Positions 40,105 through 50,209 are shown, numbered from the stretch's first letter. The stretch is 64,000 bases of DNA from Azorinus chamasolen (GCA_963576725.1 OY755240.1:59148633-59212632), one strand, 5' to 3'. Translations and numbers: made by a program. The notes: generated from the letters alone by a model not told the origin.

Positions 40105-40183
40105 ATAGAAGACTGTAAAAGCAAGTGGTGTTTTAATGCAGGGCAAAAGTGATACAGAAAGCTCATATAGGAGCTTCCTGTAG
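40105..40183. mobile_element. TA-type hairpin fragment
   Basis: AGCAAGTGGTGTTTTAATGC, AGGGCAAAAGTGATACAGAA and AGCTCATATAGGAGCT; cut off by the K element. Confidence 0.6.
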
Positions 40184-40184
40184 A

Positions 40185-40626
40185 GATCCCGATAAGATGC
40201 GTAAATCAACACATTTTCAAAAATAACTCCGTTATCTCTCAGCCAAATCCATTGTTATGGTTACTCTTTAGAATCGTCTCTTCGAGACGATTCTAAAAGT
40301 GGTCACAACATAGGGTTTGGTGGAGAAATGGCGATTTTTAACACTTCGCTTGCTATTCACGTCAATATACCTAACTGTAAATAGTGAAGACCCAGATGAG
40401 ACAGCTCCTGCAGGAGCTGTCTCATCAGGGTCTGCACTATTTACAAGTTGATAGTGCAACCAATGCACTCCACAGCAGTGATTGCCCAGCGAAATAATTG
40501 TAGACAGTGAAGATATATGTAAGTATACACCAGGGCATGGGTAAAGAAGGAGAAATGCATTTTAAAATTCAGCAAGAGAAGGGTTAATATTTAAGTACGC
40601 GCCATTGTCTGTAGCTCTGTAATATA
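40185..40626. mobile_element. K MITE with TTAA-4 in its right flank
   Basis: ATCCCGATAAGATGCGTAAA, palindrome GAATCGTCTCTTCGAGACGA, GGTTTGGTGGAGAAATGGCG, then the insertion. It resumes at TATTTAAGTACGCGCC and CTGTAGCTCTGTA. Confidence 0.88.
40338..40587 (-). mobile_element. TTAA-4 MITE nested in K
   Basis: TTAACACTTCGCTTGCTATT to GCAAGAGAAGGGTTAA. Hairpin GTGAAGACCCAGATGAGACA and complement with CATCAGGGTC, tip AGCTCCTGCAGGAGCT. Confidence 0.94.
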
Positions 40627-40859
40627 ATCTGTATCACTTTTGTCCTGATTTCAAAATGCAGAAATTTATTTCCTTTGAGTTGTCGTATTAGTGAAACCTT
40701 GTACTATACATGTCCTTTTTGTATGTTTTCCACATACAAATGTATATGTTTATGCCAAGTCGATATACTGATATTAAAACCGATATGTTAAAACCGTTCT
40801 TTTTATTCATTTGAATTCCTCGTTCCATGAATTAGATAAATGCATGTACTGTCAATTCC

Positions 40860-41060
40860 GCGTCTGTAATTATCTATGGAAATATTTTGGACCCAGATGT
40901 GACGCCGAGTTACTCGGCGTCTCATCTGTGTCCATACTGTATGTTATTGTGGTACATGTAATGGTTTTGAAAGAAAGGGGAGAACAATAAACAAAAATAA
41001 ACAAAATTATAGCAGACGACATTTTTTTGCAGACGGCAGTAGTTTCCTGCGAAAGAGTTT
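40860..41060 (-). mobile_element. TTAA-7/8 hairpin MITE
   Basis: ATGGAAATATTTTGGACCCA, tip CGCCGAGTTACTCGGCG, complement TCATCTGTGTCCATACTGTA. Then AGCAGACGACATTTTTTTGC and GCGAAAGAGTTTC. Confidence 0.75.
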
Positions 41061-41122
41061 CTTGAACAATATCTTTGCGATTGCTAGATATTGTTGTGTG
41101 TACATGTATGAATGTGCCACAG

Positions 41123-41341
41123 CTAGCCCATTACCTCAAAGGCTATTCTTAGATACAACCTCTTTGTATAAATCTACCGAAAAGGAGCATAAACTAGAGA
41201 AAAGGAAAAAATTGGAATTTTGTAGTTTGAAACCATTGTAATAAATAGAGCATTTGCTCCTATATGAGCAAATGCTCTATTTATCACAATGGTTTCACAA
41301 AGTGACTTTTACAGAGTCGTCAAAATGAGGAAATGGGTTAA
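41123..41341 (+). mobile_element. TTAA-3 MITE
   Basis: CTAGCCCATTACCTCAAAGG to GAGGAAATGGGTTAA. Hairpin AATAGAGCATTTGCTCC with complement, tip GCTCCTATATGAGC. The TA-1 terminus TAAACCTC follows directly, so it probably lies in that element's left end. Confidence 0.9.
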
Positions 41342-41534
41342 ACCTCTTTTTAAAAACGAGAATAATTTAGGTCTTTACATGTAGCTAACTTCTTAAAGCA
41401 GGATGAAAGACACGCAGAAAAAGCTCCCTTGGAAACCTTCTTCTTGACTTCCAACCTGCATTAAGCTGCCATCTGTCTGAAAGATTGACACTGATACTGA
41501 TTTTAACGTCCAGTTTAAAAGAAGTTTACTGTAC
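41340..41534. mobile_element. TA-1 MITE
   Basis: AAACCTCTTTTTAAAAACGA, hairpin TTAAAGCAGGATGAAAGAC with a shortened complement, right end GTCCAGTTTAAAAGAAGTTT and ACTGTA. Confidence 0.75.
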
Positions 41535-41607
41535 AATAAGAGCGAGCACGGTGATAAATTCAAATCATATTCTACGGAAGGTATGTAGTCGAGATGTCTT
41601 TGTTCTC

Positions 41608-41845
41608 TCTCCCTTTCCTTCATAGAAACGTGTTTTGCAAACAGAGAAGACCAGATCAGACGTCCCCAATAGGAGCCGTCTGATCAGGGTCTGCTCTGTT
41701 TGCTAATAGAATTTGATAGATCGGTGTTTTTAGTTTCTAAAATGGCTACGATGTTTCCCCTTCCATATTTTATCGTAATTATTTGTCAATGAATACTCAG
41801 TAGGTATTGAAATTTGGAATAAATAAACAACAGGGACAGGGTTAA
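41608..41845 (-). mobile_element. TTAA-1 MITE
   Basis: CTCCCTTTCCTTCATAGAAA to CAGGGACAGGGTTAA. Arms AGAAGACCAGATCAGACGTC and CCGTCTGATCAGGGTCTGCT. Confidence 0.9.
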
Positions 41846-41924
41846 TATAAGAATGGCTAACTTCATGAAATTCATTAACTGAGTGGTTGTAATAGTCACT
41901 TATTTTTTATCATGGCAGAAACTG

Positions 41925-42022
41925 TAGAACGGACGGCATCGGACGGAAACCGGACGGACGGAAGGACGGAAAGACGGACAGACGGACGGGCGGAAGGACG
42001 GAAGGACGGACGGACGGACAAC
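41925..42022 (+). repeat. (ACGG)n-like microsatellite
   Basis: Tetranucleotide variants of ACGG and AAGG over about 95 bases. Confidence 0.95.
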
Positions 42023-42239
42023 CCCAAAACAATATTCCTCTGCCTTTGACAGGGGATAATAAACGCACATACGGTTGTGGTTTCTATATATAGTACTTCT
42101 TATGTAGTAAGATAATGGCAGTAAATATATAGGATATGGAGGAATATGCGAAGTGAGATTTTAAAAAGATGTTAACTACACGGGATTGGACGATTCGACG
42201 ACATTGGTTTTTTAAGAAAACGTAGCATAGACTTCAACA

Positions 42240-42584
42240 TGATTTTTAAAGTTTTGTTTTTAGTTATAATTAGTTTGGCAATGGCAGAAACTGTAGAGTC
42301 AGGGTCCATGCTTATAAAACTTTTAGTTGAGTCTGAGATCGTTCTCAAGTTTTTGATTGGTCAGATTTGAGCAAAAGGCTCAAATCTGACCAATCAAAAG
42401 CTTGAGAACTCAAATCTGACCAATCAAAAGATTGAGAACAAACTCAGACTCAACTAAAAAGCTTTATAAGCATGGACCCAGATCTATATTAGTAAACACA
42501 ACAATAAAAAACAGCGCATACCCTGATCAGACGGTTGGTCTGGATCTACTCTGTTTACAAAGGCGGTACAATGTAACGGGTTAA
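42240..42584 (+). mobile_element. TTAA-2 MITE with J palindrome inserted
   Basis: GGCAGAAACTGTAGAGTC precedes J and GATCTATATTAGTAAACACA follows it; then CGCATACCCTGATCAGACGG, TGGATCTACTCTGTTT and ACGGGTTAA. J sits between GTC and GATC of the element's GAATCAGATCTATATTA. Confidence 0.75.
42301..42480. mobile_element. J palindrome
   Basis: AGGGTCCATGCTTATAAAAC to AGCTTTATAAGCATGGACCC. The inner stem repeats TTTGATTGGTCAGATTTGAG and its complement. An extra repeat of CTCAAATCTGACCAATCAAA is present on the right. Confidence 0.9.
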
Positions 42585-42787
42585 ATGGTTGGAAAAGGGA
42601 CATAATCCATAAAATTGTTTTGTTCTGGTAGGTTAGAGTTACCCCCTTTTGTCTTATTTGATTTATCGACTAACCGATATCGCACCACTTGAACTTTTTA
42701 TCATATATCATGTTCAGTTACACTTCAGTAAATCACCCGAGAGTAGAGGAGACTTTCGAAAAATCAATTCGTCGAAATTCCTACGTC

Positions 42788-43040
42788 TTAACCCTTTCCC
42801 TCATATAAACGTGTTTTCACGCATTTGCAAACAGAGTAGACCCAGATCAGACGGCTCCTAGAGGAGCCGTCTGATCAGGGTTTGCTCTGTTTGCTAGTGG
42901 AATTTGAAATATAATGGTTCTTTACTTTCCAAAATTGCTACAATGTTCCACCTTCCATATTTCGTTATAACTATTATGCCCATGGATATTCAGTAGGTAT
43001 TGGAATTTGGAATAAACATAGAACAGGGAAAGGGGGTTAA
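42788..43040 (-). mobile_element. TTAA-1 MITE
   Basis: TTAACCCTTTCCCTCATATA to GGGAAAGGGGGTTAA. Arms AGTAGACCCAGATCAGACGG and CCGTCTGATCAGGGTTTGCT, tip GCTCCTAGAGGAGC. Confidence 0.95.
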
Positions 43041-43222
43041 CCCTTTACTTCATGAATATTAACAAATGAAATATTCATCTATGGCATCATGAGTGTTAAT
43101 TAGATTATTTTGTAATGCCATGTGAACCAAAAGAACTTGTCAGAAAAACTGTAAGATCGGATTTATATTATTGCATAAGCAAACAGTGCAGACTCTGAGC
43201 AGACTAATCCTACTGGTGACAA
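43037..43222 (+). mobile_element. TTAA-2 MITE, right half lost
   Basis: Shares the TTAA at 43037. Left flank TTAACCCTTTACTTCATGAA, GATGGCATCATGAG-like, then GCAAACAGTGCAGACTCTGA. Confidence 0.8.
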
Positions 43223-43232
43223 AAATAATTTG

Positions 43233-43415
43233 TACGGTAAAACCCCTCTAAACCGGACGTTCAATTTGGTATAATTATCGGCCGTACAAACATGTGGCAG
43301 GTTACTGCAGGGTGAAATCCATGCAGAAAGCTCCTCTTGCATTAAGCTGTTCGCCTGTCAAAAACTATCTAAATTCTTCTCTACTAGAATTCCGGTTTAA
43401 AGGGGTTTCACTGTA
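43233..43415. mobile_element. TA-1 MITE, hairpin eroded
   Basis: TACGGTAAAACCCCTCTAAA to AAAGGGGTTTCACTGTA. Part of the core GCAGGGTGAAATCCATGCAG remains. Confidence 0.85.
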
Positions 43416-43798
43416 TGTGTTTAAAACATGGGCCGTAATCTATACAGTTGTCTCGGTCTGGTAGGTTAGAGTTACACATCTTTTTTTACCCATCTTTAAT
43501 TAACTAACTCGGGTTGAACTATGTGCATTTTGTATGAGATATCAGTTTCACATCCGGCAGCAAATCATCCGAGATTATAAACAGATGAGAAATTCGAACA
43601 ACCAATTTCATAAGCAAACATAGCGGAACCTGCTTGGACGGCTTCTATGGGAGTCTACACTGTTTCCAAATGCGTTAAAAGGTGTAGATATGGAGTATAT
43701 ATATATATAATATATATATGTGTGTGTTTGAAACAAGGGACGGCATCCATACATTTGTTTTATCCGGTATACTAGGGTAACTTCTCTTGTCTGTTTTA

Positions 43799-44012
43799 TT
43801 AACCTTTAGCCTGCTGAGCAAAGTATTTTTGCAGGATTTTTCATCTACTTCATTTTCAAATTTCAGGCTATAGTCAATTTGTCTACCAAAATGCAATCAG
43901 GATGTAAAACAGTTTGGATGCTGATGAGACGCTGAGTTACTCGGCGTCTCATCTGGATCCAAACTGTTTGCAAAAGTATGCACCCATCCGCCCATAGCAG
44001 GCTAAAGGTTAA
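43799..44012 (+). mobile_element. TTAA-7 MITE
   Basis: TTAACCTTTAGCCTGCTGAG to AGCAGGCTAAAGGTTAA. Arms AACAGTTTGGATGCTGATGA and TCATCTGGATCCAAACTGTT, tip CGCTGAGTTACTCGGCG. Confidence 0.95.
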
Positions 44013-44175
44013 TTGATTTTGAACCACGTGAACGTTGCATCAGATAACATGCTCACTCAGTAAATCATCCGAGAGAATAAGTACAATTGAACTTTGAAAA
44101 AATGTACTAATCTAAATTCTTACATCTTAAACAACCATGATTAAAAGAACGTCCATCGCAATGTATCACGTCACC

Positions 44176-44461
44176 ATTTAGTGACGTTATAACAGGGTAT
44201 GGCCATCTTATTTAGTGGCGTTATAACAGGGTATCGCCATCATGCTTAGTGACGTTATAACAGGGTATTGCCATCTTATTTAGTGGCGTTATAACAGGGT
44301 ATCGCCATCATGTTTAGTGACGGGTATCGCCATCTTATTTAGTGGCGTTATAACAGGGCATTGCCATCTTATTTAGTGGCGTTATAACAGGGTATTGCCA
44401 TCTTATTTAGTGGCGTTATAACAGGGTATCGCCATCATGTTTAGTGATGTTATAACAGGGT
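44176..44461 (+). repeat. 35-bp tandem array with 70-bp higher-order pattern
   Basis: GTTATAACAGGGTAT(C/T)GCCATC is followed alternately by TTATTTAGTGGC and ATGTTTAGTGAC. There are about eight units. Confidence 0.92.
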
Positions 44462-45060
44462 CGGTTTTTCAAACAGTGAAGACGCAGATCAGACGGCTCA
44501 TGTACTAGCCGCCTTACGTGTTTTATGTGCAGATGACCACGCGACGTGATAACAGTAGACATTTTTTCTAATTTTAGAACTCACGGGAACACCGTTTCCA
44601 GCGTATGGATATTCTGAAACGGATGCCATAAGGCATTTTTGTTAAAGTCTGTGCAAGGAAAAAGGAATGCGATATACTAAAGATATACCACCTTTCAAAC
44701 ACGAAAGAACGCATACATGTAGCACATATCCTTACGCAGCATGGACTGATATGGGATTTACATCAGAAATGAAAGAACGAACAATTAAGAAGTTATTCTC
44801 TTGAAAATGTTTCACTCTACGATATAAAAAATTGCACCTAGCCTGGTAGAAGAAATGCGCCTCTTATCCGCACCACCTTGCCGTCTTCTACACTTTTGAT
44901 TTGATTAATTTTATTCCTATTACCACAGTTACAAACATTTTAGATCCTGATGAGAAGCAGAGTTTCGGGTATTTTCAGTAAAGTGCCAGGACAAAAATAA
45001 TTTCATTATAATGTAACACGAACTTACTCGATGTCCAATCTGGGTCCAAATTAGAATCAG
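44462..45060. other. no recognised gene
   Basis: It starts with a hairpin-arm fragment AACAGTGAAGACGCAGATCA and contains an unpaired ATTTTAGATCCTGATGAG near 44938. Otherwise nothing is recognised. Confidence 0.35.
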
Positions 45061-45076
45061 TATCGGTCTTCGTGCC

Positions 45077-45370
45077 GCAGGTGGTAGCTTAATGCAGGAT
45101 GAGTGTCATGCAGAAAGCTCCCCTGGCATTTTTCTGCATGCCCTTCGCTCTGCATTAACCCATTCCCTTCCAGACTATTTTTAGAGCCAACCTCTTTGAA
45201 TATATCTACCGAAAAGGAACATTTACTAGAGAAATGGACAATTTTAGAATTTTATAGTTTTGAAAACATAGTGATATTTATCCTAATGCTTTTATAAAAT
45301 GAGTTTTACAGAGGCGTCAAAAGGCTCTAGTACCTGAGAGAACGGGTTACGAGGCAGTCTGTATGAAACG
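45077..45370. mobile_element. TA-1 type MITE with nested TTAA-3
   Basis: AGGTGGTAGCTTAATGCAGG, CATGCAGAAAGCTCCCCTGG and complement GCTCTGCATTAA. The TTAA of CATTAAG is occupied by a TTAA-3 copy (45155-45350) ending GAACGGGTTAC. The latter's hairpin is deleted. Confidence 0.8.
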
Positions 45371-45479
45371 TTCTCATTTTTTTATCTATTAACCTTAACA
45401 GTTACCGAGTTTCGGCTTAGGTAAGTTCGGCTTAGCAAGAATTTACTGCATTAACAATATTGTCGTATGTAACAATTAT

Positions 45480-45645
45480 TAAAAAGATCTTTACCCTTCT
45501 TTTGTTTTCTAAAGAATCGGCATGTTAAACAATGTGGATCATGATGAGACGCCGAGTTAATTGACGTCTCGTCTGGATCAAGAATGATTGACGTCTCATC
45601 TGGATCAAGAATGTTTGTATTCACCGCTAGTGTGCATAGAGTTAA
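45480..45645 (+). mobile_element. TTAA-8 MITE with duplicated right arm
   Basis: ACCCTTCTTTTGTTTTCTAA, AACAATGTGGATCATGATGA, tip CGCCGAGTTAATTGACG. Then TCTGGATCAAGAATG occurs twice, followed by GCATAGAGTTAA. Confidence 0.75.
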
Positions 45646-45835
45646 CCCTTTCGCTGCCAATGTCGCATCTGTGATTACCTATGCAAACAGTTTGAATCCA
45701 GATGAGACGCCGAGTGACTCGGTGTCTACTATGACTGTGTTTTTGAAACAAAATTAAGAAATGTAAAACATGAAAATTGCATCAGGAGACAAAGGTCGCA
45801 GATGACTAAATTTGTCAGCTAAATAGTAAAATACC
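45642..45835 (-). mobile_element. TTAA-8 MITE
   Basis: TTAACCCTTTCGCTGCCAAT, AACAGTTTGAATCCAGATGA, tip CGCCGAGTGACTCGGTG; right flank CGCAGATGACTAAATTTGTC. A related end ACTAAATTTGGCAGCAAAAG with TTAA lies at about 46035-46062. Confidence 0.8.
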
Positions 45836-46082
45836 ACCAACACTAAGTTAGCCATTGTTTTGCTGAAAAATAATCCGTGTCTGCCAAAACCCTGATCTGT
45901 TACATTTTAATTACTTCTGATTCGAGCAAGCGTTTTACATAACTGGCGTACGTATGGACGGACATCCGTCCGTATGTACGGGCAATGGTAAAACTTAATG
46001 CGGCCGCGGCGTAAAACTGAAAAATATTGCAGACGACTAAATTTGGCAGCAAAAGTGTTAAAACGTGACCAACGCCACACTG

Positions 46083-46258
46083 TTAAAAATTCCCGTTGAA
46101 AATTACGGGGAAAATCCCGGCAGCTGGTTTCCAGGACACTCCCGTAAAAATTACAGCGTAAACCGTATTTGTTTTTACAGTAAGTGCGTAATTTTACGGG
46201 ATAAATCCTGGAAACCAGCTGCCGGGAAATTTCCGTTAAAAATTACGGGATGTTTAAC
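46083..46258. repeat. palindrome O
   Basis: TTAAAAATTCCCGTTGAAAA and CCCGGCAGCTGGTTTCCAGG are mirrored by CCTGGAAACCAGCTGCCGGG and CCGTTAAAAATTACGGGA. The loop has a second, smaller inverted repeat (CCCGTAAAAATTAC and GTAATTTTACGGG). It is MITE-like with a single copy here. Confidence 0.85.
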
Positions 46259-47220
46259 CGGTTTAAATGCATCTTCTCAAATAAATTGTAAGGGTTACAA
46301 AAAATAACTTACTCAAACTTCTGTACCATAATAATCATACATAATAAATACATACAAAAGCTGTCCATTAGACAGTGAATTCACATATTGTGGAAAATGG
46401 TATGTAACTAAAATTTGCCACCTGAAAAAAGTTTGATAAGCTCCATTTCACGAGAACCCATGCCACATTCAATACTTTGTTAATATCATGAAGACCTACA
46501 TTATCATCAAATCATTCAGCAGCATGTTTATAAGTGATTTCTAAAATCCTTGTGTTTTTAACAAATCTAGGATGTCTGTCAACATTTCAGCATTTTTTTC
46601 AAGACATTATATAAGTTCAGCTTCTCATGCAGACAATATCCAGATAAGAAGCTGATGTTGATTCGCCTGTAAACAGGTTAAATGTCAAGCTGCAGAGTCT
46701 TCTCATGTGGCTCTATCAGGATATAGAGTGGTACTTAGCATATTTAGAAGTGCAAAACATACAAAACATTTTCTGATAACTAGTATAAGTTAACAACTAC
46801 AACTTGATTTCTTTTAAACCCAACTTTGGTTAGTATTTAATCTTTAACCCTAACAAACATACATATGCCTGAATCAAACCACTGAGTTTAGATTACAGAT
46901 TTTTATAAATGTCTATGTCATGCATAGAATGTACTAGTAAAAAAAGTTAACTGAAGCCCCTCCAATCTCTTCGATAAAAACTAAGGTGATTCCATGAGCT
47001 CTTGTTTTTGTTCTATGGTTTAAAAACAACAGAATAAGGCATAAGCCGCATACATGCATAAATGGTTAATGTTAAAGGTTGAGCTGAATAGAATATTTCT
47101 TTCCGAACTCAAATTTTACAATTATGTTGAACCTTACCGTGCTGAAGAAACCGATGTCTGCTAAAACTGTTCCGTTACATTTTTTATTACTTCTGATTCG
47201 TAAAACCTTTGATGAAACTG
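46259..47220. other. unannotated intergenic or intronic sequence
   Basis: AT-rich. I see no splice-supported exon on either strand and no element. Confidence 0.4.
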
Positions 47221-47227
47221 TTGACTG

Positions 47228-47300
47228 AGTGTCAAACAGCTTGGATCCTGATGAGACGCTGAGTTACTCGGTGTCTCATCTGGATCCTAGCGGTTGGCAA
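47228..47300 (+). mobile_element. hairpin core, TTAA-7-like
   Basis: GTGTCAAACAGCTTGGATCC, TGATGAGACGCTGAGTTACT and complement TCATCTGGATCC. The outer flanks are not recognised. Confidence 0.6.
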
Positions 47301-47573
47301 ATGCAAATATTTACATTCGCCCTGCAACGTCCTTATATAACCTTATTCTAAAAGGAAAGTTGCATTTTCCCATGAACGTTCATTTCAATACCGGTTTGAT
47401 TCGGTTCTCCTTTTCCCAGAAGTCCGCTCAAGCGGCCCTGAAAATTTGAAATGTGGCATCTTCTTACTGAGAATTATCGCTTGAATACATAATATTGCCA
47501 ACTTTAACAGCCGTGGCGTATCAAAATATATTATCAAGTAATGAGTGAAGCATAAATAAGTCAATGTCCTTAC

Positions 47574-47634
47574 CGTTAACAAAGAAAAATCCGAGAATAA
47601 AATCCAACGTTGTGACCCGCTTTCGATCAAGCAT
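47574..47634 (-). CDS. possible first coding exon of an unrecognised membrane protein
   Basis: On the minus strand CCCGCCATG gives a good initiation context at 47634. The frame encodes MLDRKRVTTLDFILGFFFVN, ending in phase 1 at the donor AACG/GTAAGG. The short basic start followed by a hydrophobic run suggests an N-terminal membrane segment. The upstream minus-strand sequence (47635-47680) is relatively CG-rich (GGTCGCGGTGTCGGAGCC), as expected near a promoter. I could not find the next exon, and a different, longer minus-strand frame overlaps it. Low confidence. Confidence 0.3.
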
Positions 47635-47958
47635 GGCGGGTGAGTAAATTGGCTCCGACACCGCGACCTACATTTAAGAAGATGCTTTAATACCAACATT
47701 TCGTAAATATATATGATTTGAAATATCTCGATAATCTTTTCTTTAAACATAGCTGGACAATTTACTGATTAAAATCTTGTATTCATTTTATATTTATAAT
47801 ATGTGTTTGGGACTATTTTTCATACCATATATAGAGATCCTACTACGTTAGAAACGAACCTGGCAACGACCTAGATAGCGGCTATTACGTGACCGGTATA
47901 TAATATTAAAACAAATCCGTTGAAATATAAGAAATACAATGGAATATAAATATAAGAA

Positions 47959-48113
47959 ATAAATGGCGTGCCCCCGGTGTTCATGAGGTTATGCAACGCA
48001 TAGCTTTACGAGCAAAGATTCACGTGAAGCCCTTCGGGCTTCACTAACTTTGCTCGTAAAGCTATACGTTGCATAACCTCATGAACACCGGAAGCACGTC
48101 ATTCATTTCTTAA
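47959..48113. repeat. palindrome P, 155 bp, near-perfect
   Basis: The stem AATAAATGGCGTGC, GTGTTCATGAGGTTATGCAA, TAGCTTTACGAGCAAAG and its complement surrounds the tip GTGAAGCCCTTCGGGCTTCAC. Only a few mismatches. It has a single copy in the window. Confidence 0.92.
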
Positions 48114-48476
48114 ATGGTGACATTCTTAGCAGGCTAAGCGATAGTTTATGAAGCTTAAAAGGATAAAAAGAACTAAGATAATGTTTATATTAACTTCATT
48201 GGGACTTTGAAAAAAATAGGAAATTGAAAATCAAAATATATTCCGAATAACTTTGTTTTATTTAGATCGAATTCTCCTGTTGCAGAGCAAAATTTTAATT
48301 ATCGTTGGAACAGATATTCCGTCTTCATTAATTTTAAACTGTTTCGTTCATCAATTCCTTTTCATAAAAAAACCAACTCAAACGACAGGAGTACCAGACA
48401 GTTTAGACTGATGAGACGTACCGGCTACACATCCTGACCCAAACTATTACAAATTAGTCAGCGACATGCTTACTGA
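48114..48476. other. no recognised gene
   Basis: Mostly unique sequence with one eroded arm pair near 48398 (CAGACAGTTTAGACTGATGA). Confidence 0.35.
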
Positions 48477-48714
48477 TTAACCCTTTCCTTCATATCAACG
48501 TGATATCACGCATTTGCAAACAGACTAGACCCAGATCAGACGACTCCTATAGGAGCCGTCTGGTCAGGGTCTGCTGTTTGCTAATAGAATTTGATAAATT
48601 AGTTTTTTTAGTTTCTAAAATGGCTACAATATTCAACCTTACATATTTGATTTACTCATGAATATTCAGTAGGTATTGGAATTTGAAATAAACACAGAAC
48701 AGGGAAAGGGTTAA
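48477..48714 (-). mobile_element. TTAA-1 MITE
   Basis: TTAACCCTTTCCTTCATATC to GGGAAAGGGTTAA. Arms ACTAGACCCAGATCAGACGA and CCGTCTGGTCAGGGTCTGCT, tip CTCCTATAGGAGC. Confidence 0.94.
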
Positions 48715-48723
48715 ATCCTTTAC

Positions 48724-48905
48724 CAGGGTCCATGCTTATAAAACGTTTAGTTGAGTCTGAGTTCGTTCTCAAGGTTTTGATTGGTCAGATTTGAGCCTTT
48801 GGCTCAAATCTGACCAATCAACAGCTTGAGAACTCAAATCTAACCAATCAAAAGCTTGAGAACGAAACTCAGACTCAACTAAAAGCTTTATAAGCATGGA
48901 CCCTG
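48724..48905. mobile_element. J palindrome
   Basis: CAGGGTCCATGCTTATAAAA to TTATAAGCATGGACCCTG, with TTTGATTGGTCAGATTTGAG arms and the tip GAGCCTTTGGCTC. Confidence 0.93.
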
Positions 48906-48950
48906 ATAGAGGCGTCTTTTGAAGTCTTTGCAAAACTAATTAATCAAGAT

Positions 48951-49082
48951 CTGGGTCCATGCTTATAAAGCTTTTTAGTTGAGCCTGAGTTCGTTCTCAA
49001 GCGTTTGATCGGTCAGATTTGAGCCAAAGGAATCAAAAACTTGAGAGCGAACTCAACTAAAACGTTTTATAAGCATGGATAC
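48951..49082. mobile_element. J palindrome, shortened
   Basis: CTGGGTCCATGCTTATAAAG to AACGTTTTATAAGCATGGAT. The right inner arm is deleted after GAGCCAAAGGAATC. Confidence 0.85.
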
Positions 49083-49165
49083 TGAAGGCTTTTGTATGAA
49101 CCGTCTTATCAGGGTCTTCTCTGTTGCTTATTTAATGATATAGATAAGATACTACAGTCTATGTT
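49083..49165 (-). mobile_element. TTAA-2 fragment
   Basis: TATGAACCGTCTTATCAGGG, TCTTCTCTGTTGCTTA and TACTACAGTCTATG; cut on the left by the J element. Confidence 0.6.
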
Positions 49166-49210
49166 ATGTTCAGGTTTTGTTGTGTTCTTAAACCATTACA
49201 AATATCTAAT

Positions 49211-49450
49211 TAACTCTCGCCTTCATGTAAACGCATTTTCACCACTTTGCAAACAGAGTAGACCCAATCGACGGCTTCCTTAGGGTTCGTCTGTTCATGT
49301 CTGCTCTGCTTTTGACGTGATGTAGATCTAATTCTACAGTTTATTAAAGCAAAAGGTTTCCTTGATAATTTCGCATTATAAAAATCCCACTACTAAATAT
49401 TCATGGTGTCATTATTTCTTACATAAATATTGAACAGGGAAAAGGTTAAT
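49211..49450 (-). mobile_element. TTAA-2 MITE
   Basis: TTAACTCTCGCCTTCATGTA to GGGAAAAGGTTAA. Arms AGTAGACCCAATCGACGG and CGTCTGTTCATGTCTGCTC. Confidence 0.88.
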
Positions 49451-49489
49451 ATCCATAAGTCATCATTTCCTACATTGATATAGTGCTCC

Positions 49490-49843
49490 CTCTCTACAAC
49501 GACACCCTTTTGGATACGAAGATTGTATGTGTTGTTCAGAGGGAGTTGTTATAGGGAGGGAAAATCAAACATAATTAGCTTGTTTGCAGATCCCCAGATC
49601 AGGTTATTTCGAGAACTAAAACCGTTATGCCTCTATCAAACCCTGTGTTGTGACCACTCTTTAGAATCGTCACAAAGTGACGATTCTAAAGAGTGGTCAT
49701 AACATAGGGTTTCATGGAGGCATAAAGAAAATACGATGGACAAAAGTTGTTTCTGGAGCCTTGTTGTTTCGGAAACAGTGACATGCGTTGTTGTAAGGAG
49801 GGAATCGTTATTGGGAGGGTCGTTGTAGGGAGGGAGCACTGTA
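49490..49843. mobile_element. TA-6 MITE with K-type hairpin core
   Basis: Terminal repeats TATAGTGCTCCCTCTCTACA and GTAGGGAGGGAGCACTGTA, with further GTTGTTATAGGGAGGG and GTTGTAAGGAGGG inside. The centre (about 49625-49722) is the palindrome GACCACTCTTTAGAATCGTC and complement inside TCAAACCCTG and AGGGTTTCATG, as in K elements. Confidence 0.85.
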
Positions 49844-49850
49844 TTCATCA

Positions 49851-50209
49851 AGTAAAGGATCAACACAAACTACAGGTTATGTATGTGAAAGCATGTTTGA
49901 GTACTTAAAAATAATAATATGGAACCTTGGTCATGTGATACAAGTAGCAACATGTATTAAGAAGATACTATTAGTACATAAATTGACATTTTATTATATC
50001 CAAATACTATCAATTTCTGACATCAAAGAGAAGTGTCCGTCTGAAAATATTATCAATATTCTGACATTTGAGGCAATAGACCATTTCCAAATAGTATTAC
50101 ACATCTGACACCAAGGACAGTTGACCATTTCCCAATATTATTAATCGTTTGGCATCAAGGACAACTGGCCATTTCAAATTACAATCAATCTTCTGCATAT
50201 ATTTTGCAG
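49851..50209. other. no recognised gene
   Basis: AT-rich; repeated phrases such as GACCATTTCC and GACAACTGGCCATTTC suggest a diverged local duplication at about 50085-50180. Confidence 0.35.

Noticed and set aside
47385..47750. 121-codon minus-strand open frame
   Set aside because: Low protein character. A shorter frame with a better start and splice donor overlaps it, so I prefer the short exon.
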